A stretch of DNA of 10,585 nucleotides from Anaerolineaceae bacterium (GCA_009885445.1 VFKQ01000299.1:1-10585), one strand, 5' to 3'. Shown: positions 1-6,296, numbered from the stretch's first letter. The notes: a model not told the origin generated them from the sequence alone. Program-made: numbers and translations.

Positions 1-372
1 AAGATATCCAAGACCAATGCCGTCACCAGCATGATTCCTTATGATATTGGCAAGGATAATGTTCACGTTGGCCCCAGCGACCACGTCCCCTGGCTCACCG
101 ACCGCAAGTGGTGCTACATCCGCATGGAAGGCACCACCTTCGGCAACGTCCCGCTCAACCTCGAAGCCAAACTCGAAGTGTGGGACAGCCCCAACTCCGC
201 CGGCGTAATTATCGACGCGATTCGTTGCGCCAAGATCGCCCTCGACCGCGAACTCAGCGGCCCCATCGTCGGCCCGTCCTCCTATTTTTTCAAGACCCCG
301 CCCCAGCAATTCCGCGACTCGGTCTGCCGCGAAATGACCGAAGCATTTATCAGCGGTGAATCAGACATATGA
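1..372 (+). CDS. ino1: Inositol-3-phosphate synthase, C-terminal part (5' end outside window)
   Basis: The frame is open from base 1 to the TGA at 370-372, giving the last 123 residues of a myo-inositol-1-phosphate synthase. This enzyme converts glucose 6-phosphate to 1L-myo-inositol 1-phosphate using bound NAD+, the first step toward inositol lipids and other inositol compounds. The visible part carries family-typical blocks: NVHVGPSDHVPW, then WCYIRMEGTTFGNVPLNLE, then KLEVWDSPNSAGVIIDAIR, and near the end GPSSYFFKTPP. These match the C-terminal catalytic and oligomerisation region of the bacterial/actinobacterial-type enzyme. The in-frame ATG at 31 is internal, because homology continues upstream to the window edge. 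The stop overlaps the start of the next gene in an ATGA tetranucleotide, suggesting translational coupling. The family call is firm; NAD-binding residues lie outside the window. Confidence 0.93.
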   Translation, partial: KISKTNAVTSMIPYDIGKDNVHVGPSDHVPWLTDRKWCYIRMEGTTFGNVPLNLEAKLEVWDSPNSAGVIIDAIRCAKIALDRELSGPIVGPSSYFFKTPPQQFRDSVCREMTEAFISGESDI

Positions 373-1538
373 AAAGCTCGCCTCTTTTCCGCGCCCTAAG
401 CGGGTTTGCCCTGCTACTGGCCGCTTGCATCCCGAGCGTTCCGCCCTCCCCCACCATCGACGTGAACGCGGTTTCCACAAGCGCCTTCGCCACCGTCTAC
501 GCCGCGTTCACACAGACGGGTCTTACACCAGGAGGCCCGCCCACCCTCATCCCGCCACCGACGGCGATTCGAACACCGCCCGCGTTACCGTCCGTCTTTC
601 AGCCCACGGGACTGAATCCACTCGACACACCGCACACCTACCTCAGCGACGCGTGTCAATATCTCAAAGCCAAATGGGACCCGAACAACGCTGTGCCCGG
701 GACAGTCGTCATGATCATCATGTTCCACAGTATTGAGAAGGCCACACAATCCTCATCTGATCCCAAAAATATCGGCAGTGGAGATTTCAAGGAGCTAATG
801 AACAACCTGCACGAAATGGGTTTTCAGGCTATCAACACAACTCAACTCGCGGACTTCCTCGACAGCAACGCCAAAATTCCAGCGCGCTCGGTGGTGCTAA
901 TTCAAGACGACCGTCACTCGGCGTCCAACTTCAACGATTGGTTCCGTCCATACTGGGAGCAGTGGGGCTGGCCCGTCGTCACAGGCTGGATCAGCGCTCA
1001 AGGTAGCTCAGACCCGGTCCTCGCGGAGAATGTCGCGCTCGAGCAGGAAGGCTGGGTAGACCATCAGGCGCATGGCCTCATCCACAATATCAATATGACA
1101 GACGCCTCCTCCGACGAATTCATCCGCGGCGAATTGCAAGGCTCGATAGACGCCTTCCAACAGTTTTATGGCAAGACGCCCATCGGCATCATCTGGCCCG
1201 GCGGCGGATTCGGCACACGCCCCGTGCAGATTGCGCGCGAGTTGGGCTATCGCGTCGGCTTCACCACCCATCCGCGCGGACCGGTGCTGTTTAACTGGGT
1301 TCCGCTTGCAGATGAGAACGACGCGGGCCGTCCGTTCTTCGTGGCCGAAAATTATGTCAACGACCCGCGTCTCGTCCTGCCGCGTTACTGGCCCACGCAA
1401 GTGATTGCCAACCTCGACACCGTGCGCACCATCGGCGAACAAGCCGCCGCCTACGCCCAACAAAACAAAGCCGTCGAATTGGAATACTACGACATCGTCT
1501 GCGCGCCCGCGTTTGGTGAAATTCCGTTAACGCCGTAA
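369..1538 (+). CDS. Polysaccharide-deacetylase-like lipoprotein
   Basis: The 389-residue product starts with a lipoprotein signal: K2, a hydrophobic stretch at 9-19 and the lipobox LAAC with Cys20. A Ser/Thr/Pro-rich linker follows (about 21-90), so the domain should be tethered outside the membrane. From about 112 a NodB-like (carbohydrate esterase 4) fold is suggested: MIIMFHSI (115-122), the motif-1 equivalent QDDR (D180, D181), the metal-binding HxxxH of motif 2 (H235, H239), and WPGGGFG (276-282) in place of the usual Pro-rich motif 3. Family members remove acetyl groups from peptidoglycan or other polysaccharides. The usual Gly after the Asp pair is Arg, and motif 3 is unusual, so activity is uncertain although the D/H/H metal triad appears intact. 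The start overlaps the ino1 stop by 4 bp, and no separate promoter is visible. The substrate cannot be told. Confidence 0.78.
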   Translation: MKSSPLFRALSGFALLLAACIPSVPPSPTIDVNAVSTSAFATVYAAFTQTGLTPGGPPTLIPPPTAIRTPPALPSVFQPTGLNPLDTPHTYLSDACQYLKAKWDPNNAVPGTVVMIIMFHSIEKATQSSSDPKNIGSGDFKELMNNLHEMGFQAINTTQLADFLDSNAKIPARSVVLIQDDRHSASNFNDWFRPYWEQWGWPVVTGWISAQGSSDPVLAENVALEQEGWVDHQAHGLIHNINMTDASSDEFIRGELQGSIDAFQQFYGKTPIGIIWPGGGFGTRPVQIARELGYRVGFTTHPRGPVLFNWVPLADENDAGRPFFVAENYVNDPRLVLPRYWPTQVIANLDTVRTIGEQAAAYAQQNKAVELEYYDIVCAPAFGEIPLTP

Positions 1539-1544
1539 AAGCTC

Positions 1545-1600
1545 TTGCCACAGAGCGCACACAGTGGGTTTCTAAAATATCTCTGTGGACTCTGTGGCAA
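1545..1600. repeat. Inverted repeat between deacetylase and HIT genes
   Basis: An 11-bp sequence, TTGCCACAGAG (1545-1555), is repeated perfectly in inverted orientation at 1590-1600, with 34 nt between the arms. Further CACAG/CTGTG copies lie inside the loop (1560-1564 and 1582-1587). No T-run follows on the + strand, so this is not a canonical intrinsic terminator. It resembles the short CACAGAG-type intergenic repeats that are scattered through some genomes; that comparison is from memory and not verified. Confidence 0.6.
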
Positions 1601-1629
1601 AAACAAACTGGATTGAAAAGGTTTACAAA

Positions 1630-1974
1630 ATGGATACATGCATCTTCTGCAAAATTGTCTCTGGCGAAATCAAAGGTGACGTGGTCTATCGCGATGAAAA
1701 CATCACCGCCTTCCGCGACCTGCACCCCGTGGCGCCGACGCATATATTAATTGTGCCGAACAGGCACATCGAATCTGTCAGCAAGCTCGAACCCGCAGAC
1801 GCAACCTTGATGGGTCAACTCCTGCTGACCGCGCGCAAACTCGCCGAAGAGGCAGGCATCGCCGAGAGTGGTTTCCGATTGATTAGCAACACCGGCAAAG
1901 ATGGCGGCCAAACTGTCTTCCACCTGCATATTCATTTAATTGGCGGGCAAGGCATGAAACACCCGATGGGATAA
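1630..1974 (+). CDS. HIT-family (histidine triad) nucleotide-binding protein
   Basis: This 114-residue protein has the usual length and order of an HINT-type purine nucleoside phosphoramidase or nucleotidyl hydrolase. It begins with CIFCKIVSGEI (Cys4 and Cys7, the CxxC of many bacterial HINT proteins). An internal VAPTHILIVPNRH block (35-46) follows, and the protein ends with the histidine triad HLHIHLI (H98, H100, H102), whose middle His is the expected nucleophile. These are cytosolic enzymes that cleave AMP-N or AMP-lysine bonds; the physiological substrate is generally uncertain. The start at 1630 is preferred over an upstream in-frame GTG at 1585. It gives the canonical MDTCIFCKI N-terminus and has a GAAAAGG sequence (1615-1621) 8 nt upstream, whereas 1585 lies inside the inverted repeat. 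Confidence 0.92.
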   Translation: MDTCIFCKIVSGEIKGDVVYRDENITAFRDLHPVAPTHILIVPNRHIESVSKLEPADATLMGQLLLTARKLAEEAGIAESGFRLISNTGKDGGQTVFHLHIHLIGGQGMKHPMG

Positions 1975-1977
1975 AAA

Positions 1978-2108
1978 ATCGTTGGGCGACTGAAAGTCGC
2001 ACCAACGATTGCCAAGTCCACCTTCGTGGACTGAACTCCAGCCGACGAAGGTCGGCTTCGTAAATGTTGCGCCGACTTGTGCGAAGCCCCCCTTGCGGGC
2101 AGTCGCCC
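1978..2108. repeat. Composite palindromic intergenic element (REP-like)
   Basis: Almost the whole gap between the convergent HIT and LysM genes is made of hairpins. Hairpin 1 has arms at 1978-1991 and 1995-2009 (14 bp with one bulged A, loop GAA). Hairpin 2 is AGTCCAC (2015-2021), loop CTTC, GTGGACT (2026-2032). Hairpin 3 is AGCCGAC (2040-2046), loop GAAG, GTCGGCT (2051-2057). In addition GGGCGACTG near the start (1984-1992) pairs with CAGTCGCCC near the end (2100-2108), so the element is bounded by an inverted repeat. It may act as a bidirectional terminator or mRNA-end stabiliser for the two convergent genes. Membership of a dispersed family is inferred from its form. Confidence 0.72.
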
Positions 2109-2110
2109 AC

Positions 2111-2962
2111 TTACAAATCGTTAATTCCCCTGCCGCCGAATTTTTTCGGCGTCTGACGCAGACGTAACGCATACCAACCCATGCCGAGGCCGCCCAGCAA
2201 AAGCAGGCCGCCCAAAATGCCGAGGGTGGGAGAATTTCCCGCCTCCGTGGGAGCCGTCCCCGGGTCGGTTACCTGACCGACTCTGGTTTGTGCGCCAAAG
2301 TCCACGAAGGCCTGGTCGCCGGCAATCACCTCAAGGTGGTAGGTCATTATGGTGGTGGGGTTGTATTGGTCAGGCGGGGCAACACTGATGTTAAACGTTC
2401 CTTCGGGCACATCGCTAAAACAAGTGCGCAGTGGCTCAAGCGTGTCGAGGTCAATGTCACTCGTGGTGGGTTGCGCATTGGAATATGCGCCATTCACGTC
2501 GGTCACACTCACCTGCCCGCCGGCCAAACCAAATTCTGTTTCCTGACGCAGGGCGTCGCCATTCACGTCGTCAAATAAAAGAACGCACACTTCGGTGGTG
2601 CCGCTAAATGGTGTGGGCAAGGGCGGCGCAATGGTAGGCGTGGGCGAAGGCCCGGGCGTGGGAGTGAATGAAGAAGGCCCGCCGACTCCGAGGAAAATCT
2701 GAAAGCCCACCACGAGCGGGTCACAACTCATTTCGGGATTTTGTCCCAACATTGTTTCGAGCGGCAGGCCGGTTTTAAGTGAGATGCTGATACACGTATC
2801 CCCCGGCTGGACGATGTAGATGATTCGTCCGTCTGGCCCGGGCGTGGGCGTGGCAAATTGCGAAAGTTGCGTTTGCGGCGAGGCTTGCGCGGAAAACGTC
2901 AGCCCGAAAAAGGCCACGAGTAGAGCAAGCCCGCATAAAGGGAGAAAGAAGCGGCGGTTCAT
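2111..2962 (-). CDS. Secreted LysM / SdrD_B-like protein with C-terminal membrane anchor
   Basis: The 283-residue product has an N-terminal signal peptide (RR then hydrophobic 5-23, probable cleavage after AQA or nearby at about 27). A LysM domain spans about 47-92 (YIVQPGDTCISIS ... LPLETMLGQNPE ... GFQIFL); LysM modules bind N-acetylglucosamine polymers such as peptidoglycan. A Pro/Thr-rich linker (98-120) leads to a Cna_B/SdrD_B-like beta domain (about 123-224) opening with VCVLLFDDVNGDALRQETE, followed by a second linker. A hydrophobic segment at about 247-267 with a basic tail (RLRQTPKK) forms a C-terminal anchor. No LPxTG-type sortase motif is present. The protein is probably held at the outer membrane face as a cell-wall adhesion or structural protein; no catalytic motif is visible. 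The start has no Shine-Dalgarno, but a TATAAT lies 7 nt upstream, so the mRNA is probably leaderless. Confidence 0.82.
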   Translation of the reverse strand: MNRRFFLPLCGLALLVAFFGLTFSAQASPQTQLSQFATPTPGPDGRIIYIVQPGDTCISISLKTGLPLETMLGQNPEMSCDPLVVGFQIFLGVGGPSSFTPTPGPSPTPTIAPPLPTPFSGTTEVCVLLFDDVNGDALRQETEFGLAGGQVSVTDVNGAYSNAQPTTSDIDLDTLEPLRTCFSDVPEGTFNISVAPPDQYNPTTIMTYHLEVIAGDQAFVDFGAQTRVGQVTDPGTAPTEAGNSPTLGILGGLLLLGGLGMGWYALRLRQTPKKFGGRGINDL

Positions 2963-2969
2963 TATCGCG

Positions 2970-2978
2970 ATTATATCA
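2970..2978 (-). promoter_or_regulatory. Extended -10 promoter of the LysM gene
   Basis: Read on the minus strand this is TGATATAAT: a perfect TATAAT (2970-2975) with the TG of an extended -10. Only 7 nt (CGCGATA) separate it from the ATG at 2962, so the expected transcription start falls on or next to the ATG and no Shine-Dalgarno can be present. The near-palindrome AGACTTCGGAAGTC (2989-3002) covers the -35 position. Confidence 0.72.
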
Positions 2979-2988
2979 GTTCCAAAAA

Positions 2989-3002
2989 AGACTTCGGAAG
3001 TC
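2989..3002. repeat. GACTTCGGAAGTC near-palindrome, copy 1
   Basis: AGACTTCGGAAGTC lies just upstream of the LysM-gene promoter, where a -35 element or an operator would be. Related copies occur at 3071-3085, 3120-3134 and 6272-6296. Two readings remain open: a regulator-binding site or a dispersed repeat. The copy inside a coding region favours the second. Confidence 0.6.
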
Positions 3003-3070
3003 CACGATAACGCGCGGGCAAAAAGTCTCGCGTGAGGTGCGCATGCAAAACATGTCGGGATTGCGCGTAA

Positions 3071-3134
3071 AGACTTCGGAAATCTGCTTGGATGCGCCTA
3101 AAATGAGAATGCTTCTTAAAGATTTCCGAAGTCT
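3071..3134. repeat. Inverted pair of GACTTCGGAA-type repeats upstream of purA
   Basis: AGACTTCGGAAATCT (3071-3085) and its exact reverse complement (3120-3134) form a perfect 15-bp inverted repeat with a 34-nt spacer. It lies between the divergent LysM and purA genes, more than 60 bp upstream of the purA -10, so it does not overlap a promoter core. The arm sequence is a variant of the element at 2989-3002 and 6272-6296. Confidence 0.68.
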
Positions 3135-3193
3135 GGAGTTGGCGACAACCTTTGTAGACCACGCGGCATTTCTAAAATCTGAATCAGTCGCTC

Positions 3194-3202
3194 TGATATA
3201 AT
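3194..3202 (+). promoter_or_regulatory. Extended -10 promoter of purA
   Basis: TGATATAAT contains a perfect TATAAT (3197-3202) with an extended TG. No good -35 is seen at 17 bp (3174-3179 reads AAAATC), which is typical of extended -10 promoters. Transcription would start at about 3209, giving a roughly 26-nt leader with the Shine-Dalgarno GGAGG (3226-3230), 4 nt before the ATG at 3235. The 15 nt at 3193-3207 are identical to the LysM-gene promoter on the other strand. Confidence 0.7.
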
Positions 3203-3234
3203 CGCGAAGAACTTGCAAAATTTGTGGAGGACGC

Positions 3235-4527
3235 ATGCCTTTAAATATTATTGTTGGCGCGCAATGGGGCGATGAGGGCAAAGGGCGCATCGTGGATTAT
3301 CTTGCCGCGGGCGCCGATTATGTGGCGCGTTATAACGGCGGCGACAATGCCGGTCACACTGTGACGGTGGGCAGTAAAATTTTTAAATTGCATTTGGTGC
3401 CGTCCGGTATTGTGCATCCGCATGTCATCGCCGTGCTGGGCAATGGCATGGTCATCAACCCGCGCACACTGCTCGACGAAATGAGTTCATTGCGCGGCGC
3501 GGGCGTTTCAATTGCGCCGCAACGTTTGCACATTTCGCCCGCCGCACATTTAATCACGCCCGCGCATCGCGCATTAGATAAAGCCCTCGAAGCCGCGCGC
3601 AGTAAAGAAAAGCAGATTGGCACGACGGGTCGCGGCATTGGTCCGGCTTACACAGATAAAGCGACTCGGCGCGGATTGCGACTCGCCGACCTACTGGCCC
3701 CAGACTTCCGTGAGCGACTGCTCGCCCACCTGCACGAATCAAATCGCACTTTGAGCGGGCTGGGCGCGCCCGAGCTTGATTCTGAAGAGGAGGCCGACGC
3801 GTTCATTAACCAGTCATCGCGTTTGGCTTTGTATATTTTTGATGTGGCCGCCGAATTGCATCTGGCCCTCAAGCAGGGACACACCGTCCTGGCCGAAGGC
3901 GCGCAAGGGACTCTGCTCGACATTGACCACGGCACTTACCCATTCGTGACAAGTTCATCCACGCTCGCCCCCGCCGCGCTGACAGGACTCGGACTGGGCA
4001 TCACCGCCGCGCGCGAAGGCCGCGTGATGGGCGTGACCAAAGCCTTTCAAACGCGCGTGGGCTCTGGCCCCTTCCCCACCGAGATTAAAGGAAAAGCCGC
4101 CGAACGTTTGCGCGGCACAGGCCAAAATCCGTGGGACGAATATGGCACCACCACGGGCCGTCCGCGCCGCGTGGGCTGGCTCGACGGAGTCCTGCTCCGT
4201 TACGCGGTGCGCGTCAACGGGCTGACCGAACTGATCATCACCAAGCTGGATATTTTGTCTGGTCTCGAAAGCATAAAACTCTGCACGGGTTACTCGGTCA
4301 ACAATGCAATTGTCAGCGACCCGCCCGGCGGCGCGGACGGAATCGCCGCCTGCGAACCCATCTACGAAGAACTCCCCGGCTGGGCAGAAGACATCACCGC
4401 CGTGCGCAAGTGGAAGTCATTGCCGAAGAATGCGAAAGCCTATCTCGAAAGAATCTCCGCGCTGGCCGAAACGCCGATAAAATTGGTGTCGCTTGGGCCT
4501 GAGAGGGAACAGATTTTGGAGATATGA
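3235..4527 (+). CDS. purA: Adenylosuccinate synthase
   Basis: PurA catalyses GTP-dependent joining of aspartate to IMP to form adenylosuccinate, the first committed step of AMP synthesis, in the cytosol. The 430-residue length is normal for the family and all diagnostic blocks are present: GAQWGDEGKG (8-17, with catalytic Asp13), NGGDNAGHTV with His41, KLHLVPSGI, LGNGMVINP, IGTTGRGIGPAYTDK, EGAQGTLLDIDHGTYPFVTSS, RVGSGPFPTE and YGTTTGRPRRVGWLD. The start at 3235 places Asp13 and His41 at exactly the positions expected from the E. coli enzyme and has GGAGG just upstream. The gene has its own extended -10 promoter and an intrinsic terminator about 45 bp after the stop, so it is probably monocistronic. 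It diverges from the LysM-protein gene. No other purine genes are nearby. Confidence 0.98.
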   Translation: MPLNIIVGAQWGDEGKGRIVDYLAAGADYVARYNGGDNAGHTVTVGSKIFKLHLVPSGIVHPHVIAVLGNGMVINPRTLLDEMSSLRGAGVSIAPQRLHISPAAHLITPAHRALDKALEAARSKEKQIGTTGRGIGPAYTDKATRRGLRLADLLAPDFRERLLAHLHESNRTLSGLGAPELDSEEEADAFINQSSRLALYIFDVAAELHLALKQGHTVLAEGAQGTLLDIDHGTYPFVTSSSTLAPAALTGLGLGITAAREGRVMGVTKAFQTRVGSGPFPTEIKGKAAERLRGTGQNPWDEYGTTTGRPRRVGWLDGVLLRYAVRVNGLTELIITKLDILSGLESIKLCTGYSVNNAIVSDPPGGADGIAACEPIYEELPGWAEDITAVRKWKSLPKNAKAYLERISALAETPIKLVSLGPEREQILEI

Positions 4528-4566
4528 GTAAGAGAGTAGAGAACAGAGAGAAGAGAATAGTGAATC
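4525..4566 (+). repeat. Purine-rich degenerate tract after purA
   Basis: A nearly pure A/G run of GAGA/GAGT units begins at the purA stop codon and ends at the terminator. It is the least regular of five similar tracts in the window (others at 5741-5790, 6041-6102, 6215-6260 and 6640-6669). Confidence 0.5.
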
Positions 4567-4569
4567 AAG

Positions 4570-4597
4570 AACCGCCCTCATCGGGCGGTTTTGTTTT
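4570..4597 (+). terminator. Intrinsic terminator of purA
   Basis: AACCGCCC (4570-4577), loop TCATC, GGGCGGTT (4583-4590) forms a perfect 8-bp GC-rich stem. It is followed by TTGTTTT, so the T-rich tract serves the + strand. On the minus strand the stem is followed by CTTGATTC, which lacks a good T-run, so termination of the convergent operon here is less likely. Confidence 0.9.
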
Positions 4598-4807
4598 GCA
4601 AGAAACTATCGAACTACGTAACTATTTAACCAACCTGCCTTTTCAAATCATCTTTCAAATCCTGCGGCAAGAGGCGCGCGTACATGCAGACAATTGGTGG
4701 CAATGGGTCTTTGTCAGCGGGAAAAGCGAATATCACATGATGAAGCCCAGCCGTGGTCAGCGCACATTGAGCGGGCGCTCCTATTTTTGAGAGGTTAGTC
4801 ATGAGAT
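4598..4807. other. Non-coding gap between convergent purA and VOC gene
   Basis: These 210 bp lie between the purA terminator and the end of the minus-strand operon. Short open frames exist on both strands. A minus-strand one could run from an ATG at 4802 to a stop at about 4626, downstream of the PhnB-like gene, but it has no clear Shine-Dalgarno and no family I can name. I see no hairpin or promoter that would assign a function. Confidence 0.4.
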
Positions 4808-5269
4808 TCAACTACCTTCGTGTGCCCTCTTCAAATCTGCGACGATGATTTTATTCATCTGCAACATCGCCTGCATCACGCATTGCGACTTCACCGGGTC
4901 GGGATCGCCCATCAACTCGCCCAATTGTTTTGGGATGATCTGCCACGACAAGCCGTATTTGTCTTTCAGCCAGCCACAGCGACTCTCCTCGCCTCCGTCG
5001 GCGGTGAGCTTGTTCCAATATTCGTCCACTTCTTTTTGATTCTCACAGTTGACGAAGAATGAAACAGATTCATTGAACTTGAATTGTGGACCGGCATTTA
5101 ATCCGAAGAATTCCTGTCCATCTAATTCAAATGTCACCGAAAAGACGGGGCCATCCGGTCCCGCGCGCTGGACGCTTCTGACCTTCGAGTTCTTGAAAAT
5201 CGAGACGTAAAAATTCATGGCATCTTCCGCCTGCGTGTCGAACCATAAAAACGGGGTTATCTTTTTCAT
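4808..5269 (-). CDS. VOC-family protein, PhnB-like (3-dmu-9_3-mt type)
   Basis: This 153-residue protein belongs to the PhnB-like branch of the glyoxalase/vicinal-oxygen-chelate superfamily. The opening KKITPFLWFDTQAEDAMNFY is the hallmark N-terminus (first beta-alpha unit). VTFELDGQEFFGLN and SVSFFVNC supply the middle strands, and CGWLKDKYGLSWQIIP (about 98-113) the conserved second-half strand. Members are small cytosolic proteins of mostly unknown substrate; some older database labels as a demethylubiquinone methyltransferase are misleading. Its start codon overlaps the stop of the upstream DUF1801 gene in an ATGA tetranucleotide, so it is translationally coupled and is the last gene of the minus-strand operon. 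DUF1801 and VOC genes of this type are often found together, so the pairing is unremarkable. Confidence 0.9.
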   Translation of the reverse strand: MKKITPFLWFDTQAEDAMNFYVSIFKNSKVRSVQRAGPDGPVFSVTFELDGQEFFGLNAGPQFKFNESVSFFVNCENQKEVDEYWNKLTADGGEESRCGWLKDKYGLSWQIIPKQLGELMGDPDPVKSQCVMQAMLQMNKIIVADLKRAHEGS

Positions 5270-5643
5270 TTTGATTTTTCTTTCATCCTCTGCAAATTTT
5301 TCGCAACGTGCAATTTAATGATCTTGTTGACCAGCCTCATCGGCATCGGTTCATCCAGTAGAAATTTGACCGTGCCTTTGCCGTCCACATACTTGGAAAT
5401 TTCTGACTCGAACGCTTCATCCCCCGCTGGAATCGGGTACAGCGACACATGCTTTTTCCAGCCCGCAAAGTGGATGATGTTCTTGCCGTTCAACTCGAAG
5501 GCGGCAATCTGATAACTGATGCGCTCTTTTGCTTTGGGAGCCAGCTTCTTCACTGCCGCACGGATCTGTTGCAAGCGTTCACGCGCCTGCTCAGGACATG
5601 CCGCGATGTATTCGTCAATGGATTTGAAATCGGTCGTTGCCAT
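5266..5643 (-). CDS. DUF1801 (YdhG-like) domain protein
   Basis: The 125-residue product matches the DUF1801/YdhG-like family, small cytosolic proteins with a frataxin-like fold and no established reaction. Recognisable features are FKSIDEYIAACPEQARERLQQIR (about 6-28), the core ISYQIAAFELNGKNIIHFAGWKKHVSLYP (42-70) and the C-terminal GTVKFLLDEPMPMRLVNKIIKLHV. An in-frame upstream extension exists, but the start at 5643 is clearly right: it gives the family N-terminus and is preceded by an almost ideal Shine-Dalgarno, AAGGAGGG, 8 nt upstream. The start lies one base after the stop of the broken DUF2877 gene, and the stop overlaps the next gene by 4 bp. Strong independent ribosome binding should keep it translated despite the frameshift upstream. 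Confidence 0.9.
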   Translation of the reverse strand: MATTDFKSIDEYIAACPEQARERLQQIRAAVKKLAPKAKERISYQIAAFELNGKNIIHFAGWKKHVSLYPIPAGDEAFESEISKYVDGKGTVKFLLDEPMPMRLVNKIIKLHVAKNLQRMKEKSK

Positions 5644-5651
5644 TTTACATA

Positions 5652-5659
5652 CCCTCCTT
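5652..5659 (-). promoter_or_regulatory. Strong Shine-Dalgarno that fixes the DUF1801 start
   Basis: Read on the minus strand this is AAGGAGGG, 8 nt before the ATG at 5643. It lies inside the last codons of the DUF2877-like gene and is the best ribosome binding site in the window. Confidence 0.85.
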
Positions 5660-5740
5660 TTCATCTGCCCAATAAAGCATTGTACCCAAAAAGCCAGACA
5701 TGGCATCCGCCCCCGATGTTTCTCCAACGACAAGAATATC

Positions 5741-5790
5741 GGAGATTGAAGATTCGAGATTGGACGATCTGTGAATTAGAGAATTGAAAA
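5741..5790 (+). repeat. Heptad-like purine tract inside the DUF2877 gene
   Basis: Degenerate units such as GGAGATT, GAAGATT and CGAGATT followed by GAATTAGAGAATTG lie on the strand opposite to the gene. In the gene they encode the Ser-rich stretch IHRSSNLESSISDIL, which sits between HVLF and the conserved VGETSGAD, apparently without altering the usual spacing. Confidence 0.5.
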
Positions 5791-6040
5791 GCACATGCCA
5801 TAACTCGCCTGCTTCGCCCTTACTTGCCGAGTTTATCCACGCTCCAGAGAGGGACGTGGTCAATGGAATTGCCACGCTAGCGACTTCCTCAGCCAGCCTT
5901 TTCGCAACGTCCAATGGACGCAGTATCCACGCCGCATACAACGCGCCCATGATGAAGTCATCGCCCGAGGGGGGCAGTCCCTGCCCGAGGCCAGCCAACT
6001 TGGTAGTTATTGTTTTTGCTGATGAAATATCTGCGCTTAT

Positions 6041-6102
6041 AAAAGAAGAAGAGAGACTGGAGACTAGAGATTCGGAAAGAAGAGAATTGGAGAATTGGGG
6101 GG
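6041..6102 (+). repeat. Heptad-like purine tract at the DUF2877 frameshift
   Basis: GAGACTG/GAGACTA/GAGATTC units run into GAGAATTG repeats and end in the G6 run at 6097-6102. On the gene strand the tract is pyrimidine-rich and encodes a Ser/Leu-rich segment in either frame. The frameshift falls inside or next to this low-complexity stretch. Confidence 0.55.
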
Positions 6103-6214
6103 CGGTAATTGGCAATTAGTAATTGGGTGATGTCATCTTTTTTACAATTTAATGCTTCCCAATCGGGGCGGGGATTCCAAATCTTCGCAGAGGCTGTGGA
6201 AATAGCGAGGGTAC

Positions 6215-6260
6215 CGAGAGTAAGAGAATTGGGAGAAATGGAAATTGGAGACTCGAGACT
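6215..6260 (+). repeat. Heptad-like purine tract in the N-terminal half of DUF2877
   Basis: Units such as GAGAATTGG and GGAGACTCGAGACT make up this tract, which encodes SLESPISISPNSLTLG on the gene strand. It lies 11 bp from the palindrome at 6272-6296, so the two repeat types sit side by side within a reading frame. Confidence 0.5.
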
Positions 6261-6271
6261 GATATTTGCAA

Positions 6272-6296
6272 AGACTTCGGAAGACTTCCGAAGTCT
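6272..6296. repeat. Perfect 25-bp palindrome of the GACTTCGGAAG type, inside DUF2877
   Basis: AGACTTCGGAAG (6272-6283), a single A, then CTTCCGAAGTCT (6285-6296) form perfect 12-bp arms. It shares its arm with the intergenic copies at 2989-3002, 3071-3085 and 3120-3134. Here it is translated in frame as RLRKSSEV, directly after the conserved GNGPFNLVIP block. Confidence 0.75.

Noticed and set aside
1008..1463. Antisense open frame within the deacetylase-like gene
   Set aside because: The + strand gene has a signal peptide and family motifs; the antisense frame is a by-product of GC-rich codon use.
1545..1600. Intrinsic terminator after the deacetylase-like gene
   Set aside because: The 34-nt loop and lack of a T-run make it unlike a rho-independent terminator, so it is kept only as an inverted repeat.
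4524..4790. Open frame on + strand after purA (88 codons)
   Set aside because: It starts in the purine tract, runs straight through the purA terminator and has no family features or ribosome site.
4626..4802. Possible small minus-strand protein downstream of the PhnB-like gene
   Set aside because: It reads cleanly for about 58 codons and has a protein-like composition, but it has no Shine-Dalgarno and no family I can name. It is too weak to list as a gene.
6138..6143. T6 run as the DUF2877 frameshift site
   Set aside because: The downstream frame contains a stop at 6116-6118, after this run in gene direction, so a shift here would not give an open product.
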